Part shown: in pieces, positions 7,802 to 16,252 of the stretch
Position numbering within the stretch: position 1 is the first letter of the stretch
How the letters are laid out: every line of letters begins with the position of its first letter
NCBI RefSeq assembly: GCF_018785245.1
Contig: NZ_WQPL01000026.1
Span: forward strand, 1-46,290
Direction of reading: 5' to 3'
Length of the DNA stretch: 46,290 nt
Origin: Collinsella aerofaciens
GTDB lineage: Bacteria > Actinomycetota > Coriobacteriia > Coriobacteriales > Coriobacteriaceae
Position numbers and translations under genes: made by a program
Notes under the pieces: generated by a model
Told to the model about the DNA's origin: nothing
Database searches by the model: none
The model's input: only the letters and a program-made list of their open reading frames with translations

Positions 7802-8839
7802 TTAGGCCTTATCCGACGGACCGCCAAGGCGGATGCGCGGGTCGAGGAATGCATAGCTAATGTCGACGAGCAGGTTGATCACCATAACGACGACGACGAT
7901 GAGCGTAACGCCGCCCATAACGATGGGCCAGTCACGCATGCTAATGGCGCGATAGACCTCATAGCCGATACCGGGCCAGTTAAAGACCGTCTCGGTCAGG
8001 ATGGCGCCCGAAAGCATGCCGCCAAAGTCGACACCAATATAGGTAACGACGGGGATGAGTGCATTCTTAAGCGCATGCTTGACGATGATCGCACGATTGG
8101 AGAGACCCTTGGCCTTTGCCGTACGGATGTAATCCTGGTTCATGACGTCAAGCAGCTGCGAGCGCATGATGCGCGCAGCATAAGCGGTCGAAACCGAAGC
8201 CAGCGTAATGGTCGGAAGCACATAGTGCATCCAATCCTGATACTGAGAGCTGGAACCGCCGGCACCCGAGATCGGCATGGAGATTGCACCGCCCGTGGCG
8301 TCCTTGAGGATGACGCCAAAGAACAGCTGCAGCAACATACCGAGCCAGAAGGCCGGGACCGCAACGAGGATCGACGTGGTGAGCGTTACCAAAATATCCC
8401 AGAAGGAATAACGCTTTACCGCCGAAATGATACCCGCACCGATACCCATAATTGCTTCGAGCACGATGGCGCACGCGGCAAGTTTGACCGTATACGGATA
8501 CTTCTGGGCAAAGATATCCGTAACCGGCAGCTTGCGCTGATACGAATTGCCCAGATCGCCATGAAGCAGGCCGTTCATGTAATACAAGTAACGGTCCACG
8601 AGCGACGTTTGAACGGGGTCGCCGTTCTCGTCAAGGATCGCGTTGCCGTCCTCGTCCGACTGGACCAGGTGATAGCGAACGCGAAGCTGAAGCTCCACCT
8701 CGGGGGACAGAGCCTTGTCTCCACCGATCAGCTTGATCGGATCTCCCGGCACGATATTCTGGAGGGCGAACAGAATCAGCGTAACGCCCAAAAATACCGG
8801 GATGAACTGAAGCACACGTTTAACGATGTACTTACCCAT
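7802..8839 (-). CDS. oppB: Oligopeptide ABC importer permease OppB
   Basis: A 345-residue inner-membrane permease of the DppB/OppB type. The first helix (about 10-30) precedes the typical VPGDPIKLIGGD segment. The EAA loop is RTAKAKGLSNRAIIVKHALK, and the family C-terminus (AFLDPRIRLG) is present. Between the first helix and the permease core is an acidic insertion (DEDGNAILDENGD, about residues 63-75) that reads like a tandem Asp/Asn loop; whether it binds a metal is unknown. GGGGAG lies 5 nt before the ATG. Confidence 0.92.
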   Translation of the reverse strand: MGKYIVKRVLQFIPVFLGVTLILFALQNIVPGDPIKLIGGDKALSPEVELQLRVRYHLVQSDEDGNAILDENGDPVQTSLVDRYLYYMNGLLHGDLGNSYQRKLPVTDIFAQKYPYTVKLAACAIVLEAIMGIGAGIISAVKRYSFWDILVTLTTSILVAVPAFWLGMLLQLFFGVILKDATGGAISMPISGAGGSSSQYQDWMHYVLPTITLASVSTAYAARIMRSQLLDVMNQDYIRTAKAKGLSNRAIIVKHALKNALIPVVTYIGVDFGGMLSGAILTETVFNWPGIGYEVYRAISMRDWPIVMGGVTLIVVVVMVINLLVDISYAFLDPRIRLGGPSDKA

Positions 8840-8870
8840 ACCACTCCCCTATCTAGGGATTAACCTAAAT

Positions 8871-8898
8871 GGGATGCCGATCGCCAGACCGGCATCCC
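8871..8898 (-). terminator. Hairpin between oppA and oppB
   Basis: GGGATGCCG (8871-8879) and CGGCATCCC (8890-8898) form a 9-bp stem without a T-tract. It lies between the binding-protein gene and the rest of the operon. Such hairpins commonly raise the level of the upstream mRNA segment by partial termination or 3' protection (inference here). Confidence 0.5.
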
Positions 8899-8995
8899 AA
8901 AATTACCATCAGCCAGTTTACCCCAGGTTAGGGAGAACTGTATGTTTCCCATGAGGTCTACGTAAATACTTGACCCTCACGGAAGCTGCAAACTC

Positions 8996-10672
8996 TTAGG
9001 CGAGCTCAGCGGTACCCAGCTCGGCGTGCTTCTGCGGATCGACATAGAGGTGCTTGATGCGATCGGAGCCGACGATGGTGTGCGTGTAGAACATCACCGG
9101 GATGACCGGGCAGTCGGCAGCGACCATAGCGTCAGCCTCCTGCATCTTAGCGACGCGCTCTTCGTCGTCAACAGTAGTGCGAGCCTCGTTGACCTTGGCG
9201 TCGAACTCGGGGTTGTTGTAACCGGAACGGTTGTCGCCACCGAGGGAGTCAGAGTGGAACAGCGGATACAGGAAGTTGTCCATAATCGGGTAGTCGGCAA
9301 TCCAACCCAGACGACCGAACTGATAGTTAAAGTTCTGATACTGCTCGAGCAGGGCAGACCACTCAGGGGTATCGGAGACAGCGGTAACGCCAACCTTGGC
9401 GAGGTCGCCGATGATGGACTCCATGATCTCCTTGTGACCGCCGTCCTGGTTGTAGGACAGGGTCACGCTAATGCCACGATCCCCGTTAGCGCCAGCGGGA
9501 GCAACCTTGTCGAGGTACTCGTTAGCCTTGTCGACATCGTAGGCGCAGAACTCCCATGCGCCCTCCTTGTAGCCATCGATGCCCGGAGGAACAATGCCGT
9601 CGGCAGGGGTACGGGTACCCTTGAAGATGGTCTTGCAGATGGCCTCACGGTTGATGGCCAGGGAGATGCCCCTACGCAGGTCGGCGTTGTTGAACGGCTC
9701 GGCCGTGGTGTTGCAGGTCAGATAGTAGGTGGAAGGCTCGGCGCCGAGCAGCATGCGCTCGCCGTCACCCATGGTGTAGCCGTCCTTGGACACGCCGCGA
9801 TCCTTCTTGGCGGCATCGATCTGAGCGACGGGAACGTCGCAGACATCGAGGTTACCGGCCTGGAACTCCTTGTAAGCGGTCTCCATGTCCTTGATGACCT
9901 GGAAGTGGATGCCATCGATCTTGGCCTTGTCGCCATAGTAATCGTCGAACTTCTTGAGGTTGATCTCCTGACCATCCTCCCACTTGCCGTCCATCATGAA
10001 CGGGCCGTTACCGACCGGTGCAAGGTAGAAGCTCTTGACATCAGACTCGGCGCACTCGGGAACCGGGGCCAGAGCCGGGTGAGAGGCGACGAAGGGGAAG
10101 TCGGCGTAAGCGGAAGACAGCTTGACGACGAGGGTCTCATCGTCGGGGCAAGTAACACCGCTGAGTTCGGTAGCGTTACCGGCAAGCAGGTCGTCATAGC
10201 CCTCGACCATGGAAAGGTGATAGGAGACCTCGGAAGGGCCGTACTCGGTAGCGACGGCCGACTTGGTGTTGACCAGACGCTCCCAACCGAGCTTGAAGGA
10301 CTTGGAGGTAACGTCGTCACCGTTGTGGAACTTGGCCTTCTTGATCTTGAAGGTGAACTCGGTGGCGTCGTCGTTGGCCTCGAAGGACTCGCAAGCCAGC
10401 GGAACGATCTCGCCCTTCTCGGCGTCATAAGAGGTCAGAGCGTCAAAGAGCTGGTACTCGACCTGAGTACCCTGGTCCTCCTGGACATTGTAGGGGTCGA
10501 TGCAGACCGGGTTGTTGATGTAGAAGTTCAGCGTCGAACCGGACTCAGAACCGGAAGCGTCGCCGCCCTTCTTGCCGCATGCGGCAAGAAAAGCCATGGA
10601 GCTCGCAGCAAGGGTACCGCCGACAAAGGCGCGACGACCCATAACGGGCTGGTGGAACATAGAATCAGCCAT
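8996..10672 (-). CDS. oppA: Oligopeptide-binding lipoprotein OppA (Tat-type signal)
   Basis: A 558-residue extracellular solute-binding protein, family 5. The N-terminus carries a twin-arginine motif (GRRAFVGG, Arg13-Arg14), a short hydrophobic stretch and a lipobox LAAC with Cys32, so it is probably exported folded and lipid-anchored. The mature part begins with a Gly/Ser linker and has the family fold with the typical LRRGISLAINREAI motif. The start at 10672 is set by AGGAGG 6 nt upstream; the open frame continues 49 codons further without support. It is the first gene of oppABCDF, followed by a hairpin. The ligand is probably peptides, unproven. Confidence 0.92.
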   Translation of the reverse strand: MADSMFHQPVMGRRAFVGGTLAASSMAFLAACGKKGGDASGSESGSTLNFYINNPVCIDPYNVQEDQGTQVEYQLFDALTSYDAEKGEIVPLACESFEANDDATEFTFKIKKAKFHNGDDVTSKSFKLGWERLVNTKSAVATEYGPSEVSYHLSMVEGYDDLLAGNATELSGVTCPDDETLVVKLSSAYADFPFVASHPALAPVPECAESDVKSFYLAPVGNGPFMMDGKWEDGQEINLKKFDDYYGDKAKIDGIHFQVIKDMETAYKEFQAGNLDVCDVPVAQIDAAKKDRGVSKDGYTMGDGERMLLGAEPSTYYLTCNTTAEPFNNADLRRGISLAINREAICKTIFKGTRTPADGIVPPGIDGYKEGAWEFCAYDVDKANEYLDKVAPAGANGDRGISVTLSYNQDGGHKEIMESIIGDLAKVGVTAVSDTPEWSALLEQYQNFNYQFGRLGWIADYPIMDNFLYPLFHSDSLGGDNRSGYNNPEFDAKVNEARTTVDDEERVAKMQEADAMVAADCPVIPVMFYTHTIVGSDRIKHLYVDPQKHAELGTAELA

Positions 10673-10768
10673 GCCATCCTCCTTATGAGATAGGACAAAG
10701 TAAGTTCGGTCGGGCAACGTCAAGACAGCCCAATCGAACCATTCAAACGCGGTCCGCCGTTTTGGCTG

Positions 10769-10800
10769 GTTATACAAAGCGGGCCAACGTATTGCAATAC
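10769..10800 (-). promoter_or_regulatory. Promoter of oppA with palindrome over the -35
   Basis: On the minus strand, TTGCAA (10792-10797) lies 17 nt from TATAAC (10769-10774). The -35 is the centre of a perfect 12-bp palindrome GTATTGCAATAC (10789-10800), a possible operator. The remaining 290 bp between oppA and secG hold only this and the secG terminator. Confidence 0.55.
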
Positions 10801-10909
10801 AGTAGCGCATTTTATGCACGATTTGGGGCTAATTCCGGTTAACGGTCGAGATTTTCTTTAGTTGGGCGAAGTATATGAGGATATTTTGACTCTGTTACAA
10901 ATATGTAAA

Positions 10910-10941
10910 CAAAAAGGGTCCCGCACTTGCGGAACCCTTTT
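10910..10941 (-). terminator. Terminator of secG
   Basis: AAAAGGGTCCCGC (10912-10924) pairs with GCGGAACCCTTTT (10929-10941) with one mismatch and a 4-nt loop. A T-rich tract follows on the minus strand. Confidence 0.8.
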
Positions 10942-10963
10942 CAAGTATTTATGTGGCTCGAGC

Positions 10964-11218
10964 TTAGTAGCCCACGATGCCCTGCGGGAAGAAGAACATG
11001 CACAGAACGACACACACGGCAAATACGACAGCCATGATGACGGTCAAGCGGTCAAGGTTCTGCTCCATAACGCCTGTGGCTGAGCTGGAGTTATACAGCG
11101 AACTGGCAATCATATCCGAAACGCCGGTACCCTTACCGGAATGCATCAGGACGAGAATCGTCAGCGCCACGGCAGAAACAGCCCAAACGACAAACAGAAG
11201 AATCTGGAACGGACCCAT
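10964..11218 (-). CDS. secG: Protein translocase subunit SecG
   Basis: An 84-residue inner-membrane protein with two transmembrane helices (about 4-24 and 57-77). They are joined by a cytoplasmic loop containing the family motif LMHSGKGTGVSD. It is an accessory subunit of the SecYEG channel. AGGAG lies 8 nt before the ATG. Its place next to gapA-pgk-tpiA is the usual actinobacterial arrangement, here separated from tpiA by gpmI and a terminator, so it probably has its own promoter. Confidence 0.93.
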   Translation of the reverse strand: MGPFQILLFVVWAVSAVALTILVLMHSGKGTGVSDMIASSLYNSSSATGVMEQNLDRLTVIMAVVFAVCVVLCMFFFPQGIVGY

Positions 11219-11322
11219 AGATAAGCTCCTTAATAGAACAATTCAAACTCCAGTACTGTACCACAATCCCCCGTTCTCCCCTACCTGCCACTCGGGGACG
11301 GGGCGGAAATGGCAGAAATACC

Positions 11323-11357
11323 AAAAAAGGGGATTGTCCGATTGTGGACAACCCCCT
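11323..11357 (-). terminator. Terminator of the pgk-tpiA-gpmI unit
   Basis: GGGGaTTGTCC (11329-11339) pairs with GGACAAcCCCC (11346-11356), then a T6 tract on the minus strand. Confidence 0.85.
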
Positions 11358-11383
11358 TGCTAGAAAACGGTATTTGTTTTCTC

Positions 11384-12937
11384 TTAGGCCTCGGTGGCGA
11401 GCACGCGACCCGTCATCTCGGCGGAAGGCTCCAGACCAGCCATGGTGAGCATGGTCGGAGCGATATCGGAAAGACGACCGTCCTCGATACCGGTGAGCTG
11501 TGCCTTCTCATCAACGATGATGAACGGCACGCGGTTGGTGGTGTGCGCCGTAAACGGATGCTTGGAACCGTCGGAAGCAACGTCAAACATGTGATCGGCG
11601 TTGCCGTGGTCGGCGGTAATCAACGCAAAGCCGCCCTTGGCGAGAATCGCCGGGACAACCTTGGACAGGGCATCGTCAACAGCCTCGACGGCCTTAACGG
11701 CAGCGTCGAAGACACCGGTGTGACCAACCATGTCGCAGTTCGCGAAGTTCACGATATAGAAATCAGCGCGGTCCTCGTTGATGGCGGCGACAAGCTTCTC
11801 GGTAACCTCGGGAGCGCTCATCTCGGGCTGCAGATCGTAGGTAGCGACCTTGGGGGAAGCGACGAGCACGCGCTCCTCGCCCTCCTTGGGCTCCTCGATG
11901 CCGCCGTTGAGGAAGAACGTCACGTGGGCGTACTTCTCGGTCTCGGCAGTGTGCAGCTGCTTCAGGCCATTGGCGGCGATAACGTCGGCTAGGACGTTCT
12001 CCGGGAACGTCTTGGGGAAGGCGACCTCGACGTCAAACGTCGGATCGTACTCGGTCATCGTCACAAAGTGCGAAAGCTTGATCTGCTCGCGCTCAAAGCC
12101 GTCGAACTCCTTGTCCGTGAACACGCGGGTCATCTGACGAGCGCGGTCTGGACGGAAGTTGAAGAAGATGGCCGCGTCGCCCTCGTGGATGCCCTCGTTG
12201 TGGGCAGCAAAGGGCTCGACGAACTCGTCGCCGCGCGGATCCTTCTCGTAGTAGGCCTTGATACCGGCAACGGGGTCGGTATCAGCATCGGACGCGTTGA
12301 CCATGACGTCGTAGGCGCGCTGGATGCGCTCCCAACGATTGTCGCGGTCCATGGCCCAATAACGGCCCGAGACGGTGGCAACGCGAGCGTCGCAACCGGT
12401 CTCCTCGGAAATCTTAGCCAGGAAGGCGCAGAACTCACTCATGTAACCGGCACCGGACTGCGGGTCGACGTCGCGACCATCCATGAAGGCGTGGACGCGA
12501 ACGGTCTTGACACCGTGCTCGGCAGCCATCTTGACCAGAGCCTCGACGTGGTTCATGTGAGAATGAACACCGCCAGGGCTCATAAGGCCCATGAGGTGGA
12601 GAGTCTTGCCGTCAGCCTTGACGTCGTCCATAGCCTTGACGAAGACCTCGTTCTTGGCGATGGAGCCGTCCTTGATGGCGTTGTTGATGCGCGAAAGCTC
12701 CTGGAACACGATGCGTCCGGCACCGATGTTGAGGTGACCCACCTCGGAGTTGCCCATCTGGCCATCGGGAAGACCCACGTCCTCGCCCGAAGCGCCGAGC
12801 GTGGTGTGGGGGTACTTCTCGTACAGGTTATCAAGGAAGGGCGTCTTGGCAGCGGCGACGGCGTTCTCGCCATCAGCCGGAGCAAGGCCGCAACCATCCA
12901 TGATGATCAGGAGTGCAGGAAGATGACGCTGTGCCAT
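11384..12937 (-). CDS. gpmI: 2,3-bisphosphoglycerate-independent phosphoglycerate mutase
   Basis: A 517-residue cytoplasmic enzyme that interconverts 3- and 2-phosphoglycerate using a phosphoserine intermediate and Mn ions. The N-terminal metal site is IMDGCGLAPADG, the catalytic serine lies in GQMGNSEVGHLNIGAGR, and the C-terminal phosphatase-core motif TADHGNADHM is present. The substrate-binding insertion domain occupies roughly 80-300. Length matches the family. It starts 5 nt after the tpiA stop, with AGGAC upstream, so it is co-transcribed with pgk and tpiA. Most actinobacterial gap clusters lack it at this position. Confidence 0.95.
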   Translation of the reverse strand: MAQRHLPALLIIMDGCGLAPADGENAVAAAKTPFLDNLYEKYPHTTLGASGEDVGLPDGQMGNSEVGHLNIGAGRIVFQELSRINNAIKDGSIAKNEVFVKAMDDVKADGKTLHLMGLMSPGGVHSHMNHVEALVKMAAEHGVKTVRVHAFMDGRDVDPQSGAGYMSEFCAFLAKISEETGCDARVATVSGRYWAMDRDNRWERIQRAYDVMVNASDADTDPVAGIKAYYEKDPRGDEFVEPFAAHNEGIHEGDAAIFFNFRPDRARQMTRVFTDKEFDGFEREQIKLSHFVTMTEYDPTFDVEVAFPKTFPENVLADVIAANGLKQLHTAETEKYAHVTFFLNGGIEEPKEGEERVLVASPKVATYDLQPEMSAPEVTEKLVAAINEDRADFYIVNFANCDMVGHTGVFDAAVKAVEAVDDALSKVVPAILAKGGFALITADHGNADHMFDVASDGSKHPFTAHTTNRVPFIIVDEKAQLTGIEDGRLSDIAPTMLTMAGLEPSAEMTGRVLATEA

Positions 12938-12942
12938 ATGTC

Positions 12943-13710
12943 CTACTCGCCTGCCTTGACGACCATAGAGGCGAAGTCGGCAGCCTTGAGCGAAGCGCCG
13001 CCCACGAGGGCGCCGTCAACGTCGGGCTTGGCGACGAGCTCGGCGATGTTGCCGGGCTTGGCGGAACCGCCGTAGAGAACGCGGATGCCGTCGGCGAGCT
13101 CCTCGCCGAACATCTCCTTGAGGGTCTCACGGATAGCGCCGCAGACCTCCTGAGCGTCCTCAGCGGTAGCGGTCTTGCCGGTGCCGATGGCCCAGATGGG
13201 CTCGTAGGCGACGACGACCTGCTTGGGGCAGGTGATCTCAAGGCCAGCAAGGCCAGCCTTGACCTGGTTCACGACGTGCTCGACATAGGTGCCAGCCTCG
13301 CGGACCTCAAGGGACTCGCCGCAGCAGAAGACGGGAACAAGACCGGCGGCAACGAGAGCCTTAGCCTTCTTGTTCTGGTCCTCGTCGGTCTCGTGGAAGT
13401 AGTCGCGACGCTCGGAGTGACCGATGATGCAGTAGGTGCAGCCAGCGGACTTGAGCATGTCGCAAGAAGACTCACCGGTGAAGGCACCCTTGGCCTCCCA
13501 GTACACGTTCTGTGCACCGAGGGCGATGGGGGCAGCCTGAATGCGGTCATGAACCGTGGTGATGTCGATGGTCGGAGGGCAGACGAGCACCTCGACGCCA
13601 GCCGGAACCTCGGGCAGAGCCTGAGCCAGCTCATCGGCGAGCTTGGCGGCCTCGGCGACATCGTTGTTCATCTTCCAGTTACCAGCGATAAGAAGAGTGC
13701 GATTAGGCAT
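12943..13710 (-). CDS. tpiA: Triose-phosphate isomerase
   Basis: A 255-residue TIM-barrel enzyme interconverting dihydroxyacetone phosphate and glyceraldehyde 3-phosphate. It shows the N-terminal AGNWKMN with the catalytic lysine, the histidine motif IGHSERR, the glutamate motif AYEPIWAIGTGKTA and the phosphate-binding YGGSAKPGN. The ATG at 13710 is chosen because it begins the conserved protein and overlaps the pgk stop by 8 nt (ATGCCTAA), which suggests translational coupling. Confidence 0.96.
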   Translation of the reverse strand: MPNRTLLIAGNWKMNNDVAEAAKLADELAQALPEVPAGVEVLVCPPTIDITTVHDRIQAAPIALGAQNVYWEAKGAFTGESSCDMLKSAGCTYCIIGHSERRDYFHETDEDQNKKAKALVAAGLVPVFCCGESLEVREAGTYVEHVVNQVKAGLAGLEITCPKQVVVAYEPIWAIGTGKTATAEDAQEVCGAIRETLKEMFGEELADGIRVLYGGSAKPGNIAELVAKPDVDGALVGGASLKAADFASMVVKAGE

Positions 13711-14893
13711 CGAGAAGCGCCTCCACTCCGGGCAGGGCCTTACCCTCGACGAGCTCCATGGAAGCGCCACCACCGGTGGAGATCCAGCTCATCTTGTCGG
13801 CCAGGTTGAACTTGTTGACAGCTGCGACAGAGTCACCACCGCCGATGATCGAGGTGCAGTCAGCCTCGGCGAGAGCCTCGGCGATAGCCTGGGTGCCGTG
13901 AGCAAAGTTGTCAAACTCGAAGACGCCCATGGGGCCGTTCCAGAACACGGTCTTGGCGCCCTTGACAGCCTCGGCATAGAGCTCCTCGGTCTTGGGACCG
14001 ATGTCCATACCCTCACGATCGTCGGGGATAGCGTCGGAAGCAACAACCTCGGGGACAGCGTCCTCGCCAAAGTGATCGGCAACACGGTTGTCGATGGGGA
14101 GCAGGATCTTGACACCCTTCTCCTCGGCCTTCTTGAGCATCTCGCCGGCGCGCTCGACCCAGTCCTCTTCCTTGAGGGACTGACCAACGGACAGGCCCTG
14201 AGCCAGGAAGAAGGTATAGGCCATGCCGCCACCGATGATCAGGGTGTCAGCGGAGTCGATGAGGTGATCGAGAACGCCGATCTTGGAGGAAACCTTGGAA
14301 CCGCCGACGATGGCGACGAAGGGGCGCTCGGGCTCGGCGAAGATGCCGGTCAGCGTGTCGACCTCCTTCTCGAGCAAGAAGCCGGCGACGGCAGGCAGGT
14401 AAGCGGCGGGGCCCACGACGGAACCCTGGGCGCGGTGAGCGGTGCCGAAGGCATCGAGAACGAAGACGTCACCATAGGAAGCGAGCTTCTTGGCGATCTC
14501 GGGATCGTTCTTCTTCTCACGCTTGTCAAAACGGACGTTCTCGAGAACGAGGACCTTACCCGGCTCGACGGCGGCGACAGCCTCAGCAGCCTTCTCGCCG
14601 TAGGTGTCAGCGACAAAGGCAACGTCGAGACCAGAGAGCTCAGCGAGCTTCTTGGCGACGGGCTCGAGGGACAGCTCGGGCTGGAAGCCGGTGCCCTCGG
14701 GACGGCCGAGGTGGCTCATGAGGATGACGCGAGCGTTGTGCTCAACGAGGTAGTTGATGGTGGGCAGGGCAGCCTTGATACGGGTGGTGTCGCCAACGAC
14801 GCCATCCTTGATAGGCACGTTAAAGTCAACGCGGACGAGAACGCGCTTTCCGTCGACATCGATGTCGCGGACGGTCTTCTTGGTAAAGGCCAT
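13703..14893 (-). CDS. pgk: Phosphoglycerate kinase
   Basis: A 396-residue cytoplasmic kinase converting 1,3-bisphosphoglycerate and ADP to 3-phosphoglycerate and ATP. It has the family signatures RVDFNVPI, MSHLGRPEG, GGSKVSSKIGV, WNGPMGVFE and the nucleotide-binding GGGDSVAAV. The start MAFTKKTV at 14893 is preceded by AAAGG about 11 nt upstream; longer starts add 12 unsupported residues. A terminator separates it from gapA, so it may have a separate start of transcription in the 14894-14950 gap, where no strong promoter is seen. Confidence 0.96.
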   Translation of the reverse strand: MAFTKKTVRDIDVDGKRVLVRVDFNVPIKDGVVGDTTRIKAALPTINYLVEHNARVILMSHLGRPEGTGFQPELSLEPVAKKLAELSGLDVAFVADTYGEKAAEAVAAVEPGKVLVLENVRFDKREKKNDPEIAKKLASYGDVFVLDAFGTAHRAQGSVVGPAAYLPAVAGFLLEKEVDTLTGIFAEPERPFVAIVGGSKVSSKIGVLDHLIDSADTLIIGGGMAYTFFLAQGLSVGQSLKEEDWVERAGEMLKKAEEKGVKILLPIDNRVADHFGEDAVPEVVASDAIPDDREGMDIGPKTEELYAEAVKGAKTVFWNGPMGVFEFDNFAHGTQAIAEALAEADCTSIIGGGDSVAAVNKFNLADKMSWISTGGGASMELVEGKALPGVEALLDA

Positions 14894-14950
14894 GTTTGCT
14901 TCTACCTTTCGTACGTGTCTGCCTCCCATTACGGCAGACGATTTCTTATA

Positions 14951-14998
14951 AAAAGGGCGCGACCCTAGGGTGTAAGCCCTATAAGGCCGCGCCCTTCT
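14951..14998 (-). terminator. Terminator of gapA
   Basis: AAAAGGGCGCG (from 14951) pairs with CGCGCCCTT (to 14998), with a smaller GGG/CCC helix inside. A T5 tract follows on the minus strand. It lies between gapA and pgk. Confidence 0.75.
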
Positions 14999-15033
14999 TT
15001 AGACGCTCAACGAGCTATTCGCTAAAAGCTAAA

Positions 15034-16059
15034 TTAAGCAACGAACTTCTCGAAGTACTTGATGGTGCGGACCATCTGAGAGGTGTAGGAGTTCTCGTTG
15101 TCGTACCAAGAGGTGACCTGAACGAGGGTCTGGCCGTTGCCGAGGTCAGAGCACATGGTCTGAGTGGCGTCGAAGATGGAGCCGTGGGTCTCGCCGACGA
15201 TGTCGCGGGAGACAATCTGGTCCTCGTTGTAGGCGAAGGTCTCGGGGATGGTCTCGGCGTAGGCCTTCATGGCAGCGTTGACCTCGTCGACGGTGACCTT
15301 CTTGTCAACGACGGCGTAGAGGTTGGTCAGCGAGCCGGTCGGCGTCGGGACGCGCTGGGCGGCACCGATGAGCTTGCCGTTGAGCTCGGGGAGAACCAGG
15401 CCGATGGCCTTGGCAGCGCCCGTGGTGTTCGGGACGATGTTCTCGGAGCAGGCGCGGGAGCGACGGAAGTTGCCCTTGCGCTGCGGGCCGTCGAGCGGCA
15501 TCTGGTCGCCGGTGAAGGCGTGGATGGTGGTCATGATGCCGGACACGATGGGAGCGAAGTCGTTCAGACCCTTGGCCATCGGGGCGAGGCAGTTGGTGGT
15601 GCAGGAAGCAGCGGAGATGATGTTGTCCTCAGCGGTCAGCGTCTCATGGTTGACGTTGTACACGATGGTGGGCAGATCGCTGCCGGCCGGAGCGGAGATG
15701 ACGACCTTCTTGGCGCCAGCGTTGATGTGGGCCTGAGCCTTAGCCTTGCTGGTGTAGAAGCCGGTGCACTCGAGAACGACGTCGACGTCAAGGTCGCCCC
15801 AAGGCAGGTTGTTAGCGTCGGCCTCCTTGTAGATCTTGATCTCCTTGCCGTCAACGGTGATGGAATCCTCGCCAGCAACGACCTCGTGATCGCGAGCGTA
15901 GTTGCCCTGCGTGGAGTCGTACTTCAGCAGGTAAGCGAGCATATCGGGAGAGGTGAGGTCGTTGATAGCGACGATCTCGGAGCCCTCATGACCGAACATC
16001 TGACGGAAAGCCAGACGACCGATGCGACCGAAGCCGTTAATAGCAACCTTTACTGCCAT
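15034..16059 (-). CDS. gapA: Glyceraldehyde-3-phosphate dehydrogenase
   Basis: A 341-residue NAD-dependent glycolytic dehydrogenase. The N-terminal Rossmann motif is INGFGRIGR, and Asp34 in VAINDLT suits NAD rather than NADP. The catalytic cysteine is Cys153 in [10 protein letters not shown], and the C-terminal [13 protein letters not shown] is typical. The ATG at 16059 has AAAGGAG 6 nt upstream; the 34-codon extension of the open frame lacks homology. It lies downstream of rapZ-whiA, as in other Actinomycetota. Two inverted repeats upstream suggest regulation. Confidence 0.97.
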   Translation of the reverse strand: MAVKVAINGFGRIGRLAFRQMFGHEGSEIVAINDLTSPDMLAYLLKYDSTQGNYARDHEVVAGEDSITVDGKEIKIYKEADANNLPWGDLDVDVVLECTGFYTSKAKAQAHINAGAKKVVISAPAGSDLPTIVYNVNHETLTAEDNIISAASCTTNCLAPMAKGLNDFAPIVSGIMTTIHAFTGDQMPLDGPQRKGNFRRSRACSENIVPNTTGAAKAIGLVLPELNGKLIGAAQRVPTPTGSLTNLYAVVDKKVTVDEVNAAMKAYAETIPETFAYNEDQIVSRDIVGETHGSIFDATQTMCSDLGNGQTLVQVTSWYDNENSYTSQMVRTIKYFEKFVA

Positions 16060-16131
16060 TGTGTCTCCTTTCGTAAGGCCCCCGCGAGCTACAGCGCCCG
16101 CCGTTGAGGCCCACAAACTAACCACTCGCCT

Positions 16132-16207
16132 AATATACCTTTTTTTTGACTTGAATTTCACGAGAATGCTCGAAATTGAAAATCAAATTTACGTTAAAAC
16201 GTTTTAA
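16132..16207 (-). promoter_or_regulatory. gapA promoter region with two inverted repeats
   Basis: On the minus strand a -10-like TATATT (16132-16137) has a weak -35 (TGAAAT, 16155-16160) 17 nt upstream. An imperfect inverted repeat AATTTCaCGAG-aatg-CTCGAAATT (16154-16177) covers the -35. A perfect 14-bp palindrome TTAAAACGTTTTAA (16194-16207) lies just upstream. A central CG with A/T-rich arms is typical of LacI-family operators. No cognate regulator gene is in the window. Confidence 0.5.
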
Positions 16208-16252
16208 ATACTAAAATAGCAGCTAAATCCATATATAAGTCGTTACTTCAAA

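Noticed and set aside
9026-10693. A 555-codon plus-strand open frame opposite oppA
   Set aside because: It is the mirror of the binding-protein gene, with a Val/Gly/Leu-rich translation and no ribosome site or family motif.
12068-14968. Long plus-strand open frames over gpmI, tpiA and pgk
   Set aside because: They are antisense shadows of three textbook glycolytic genes.
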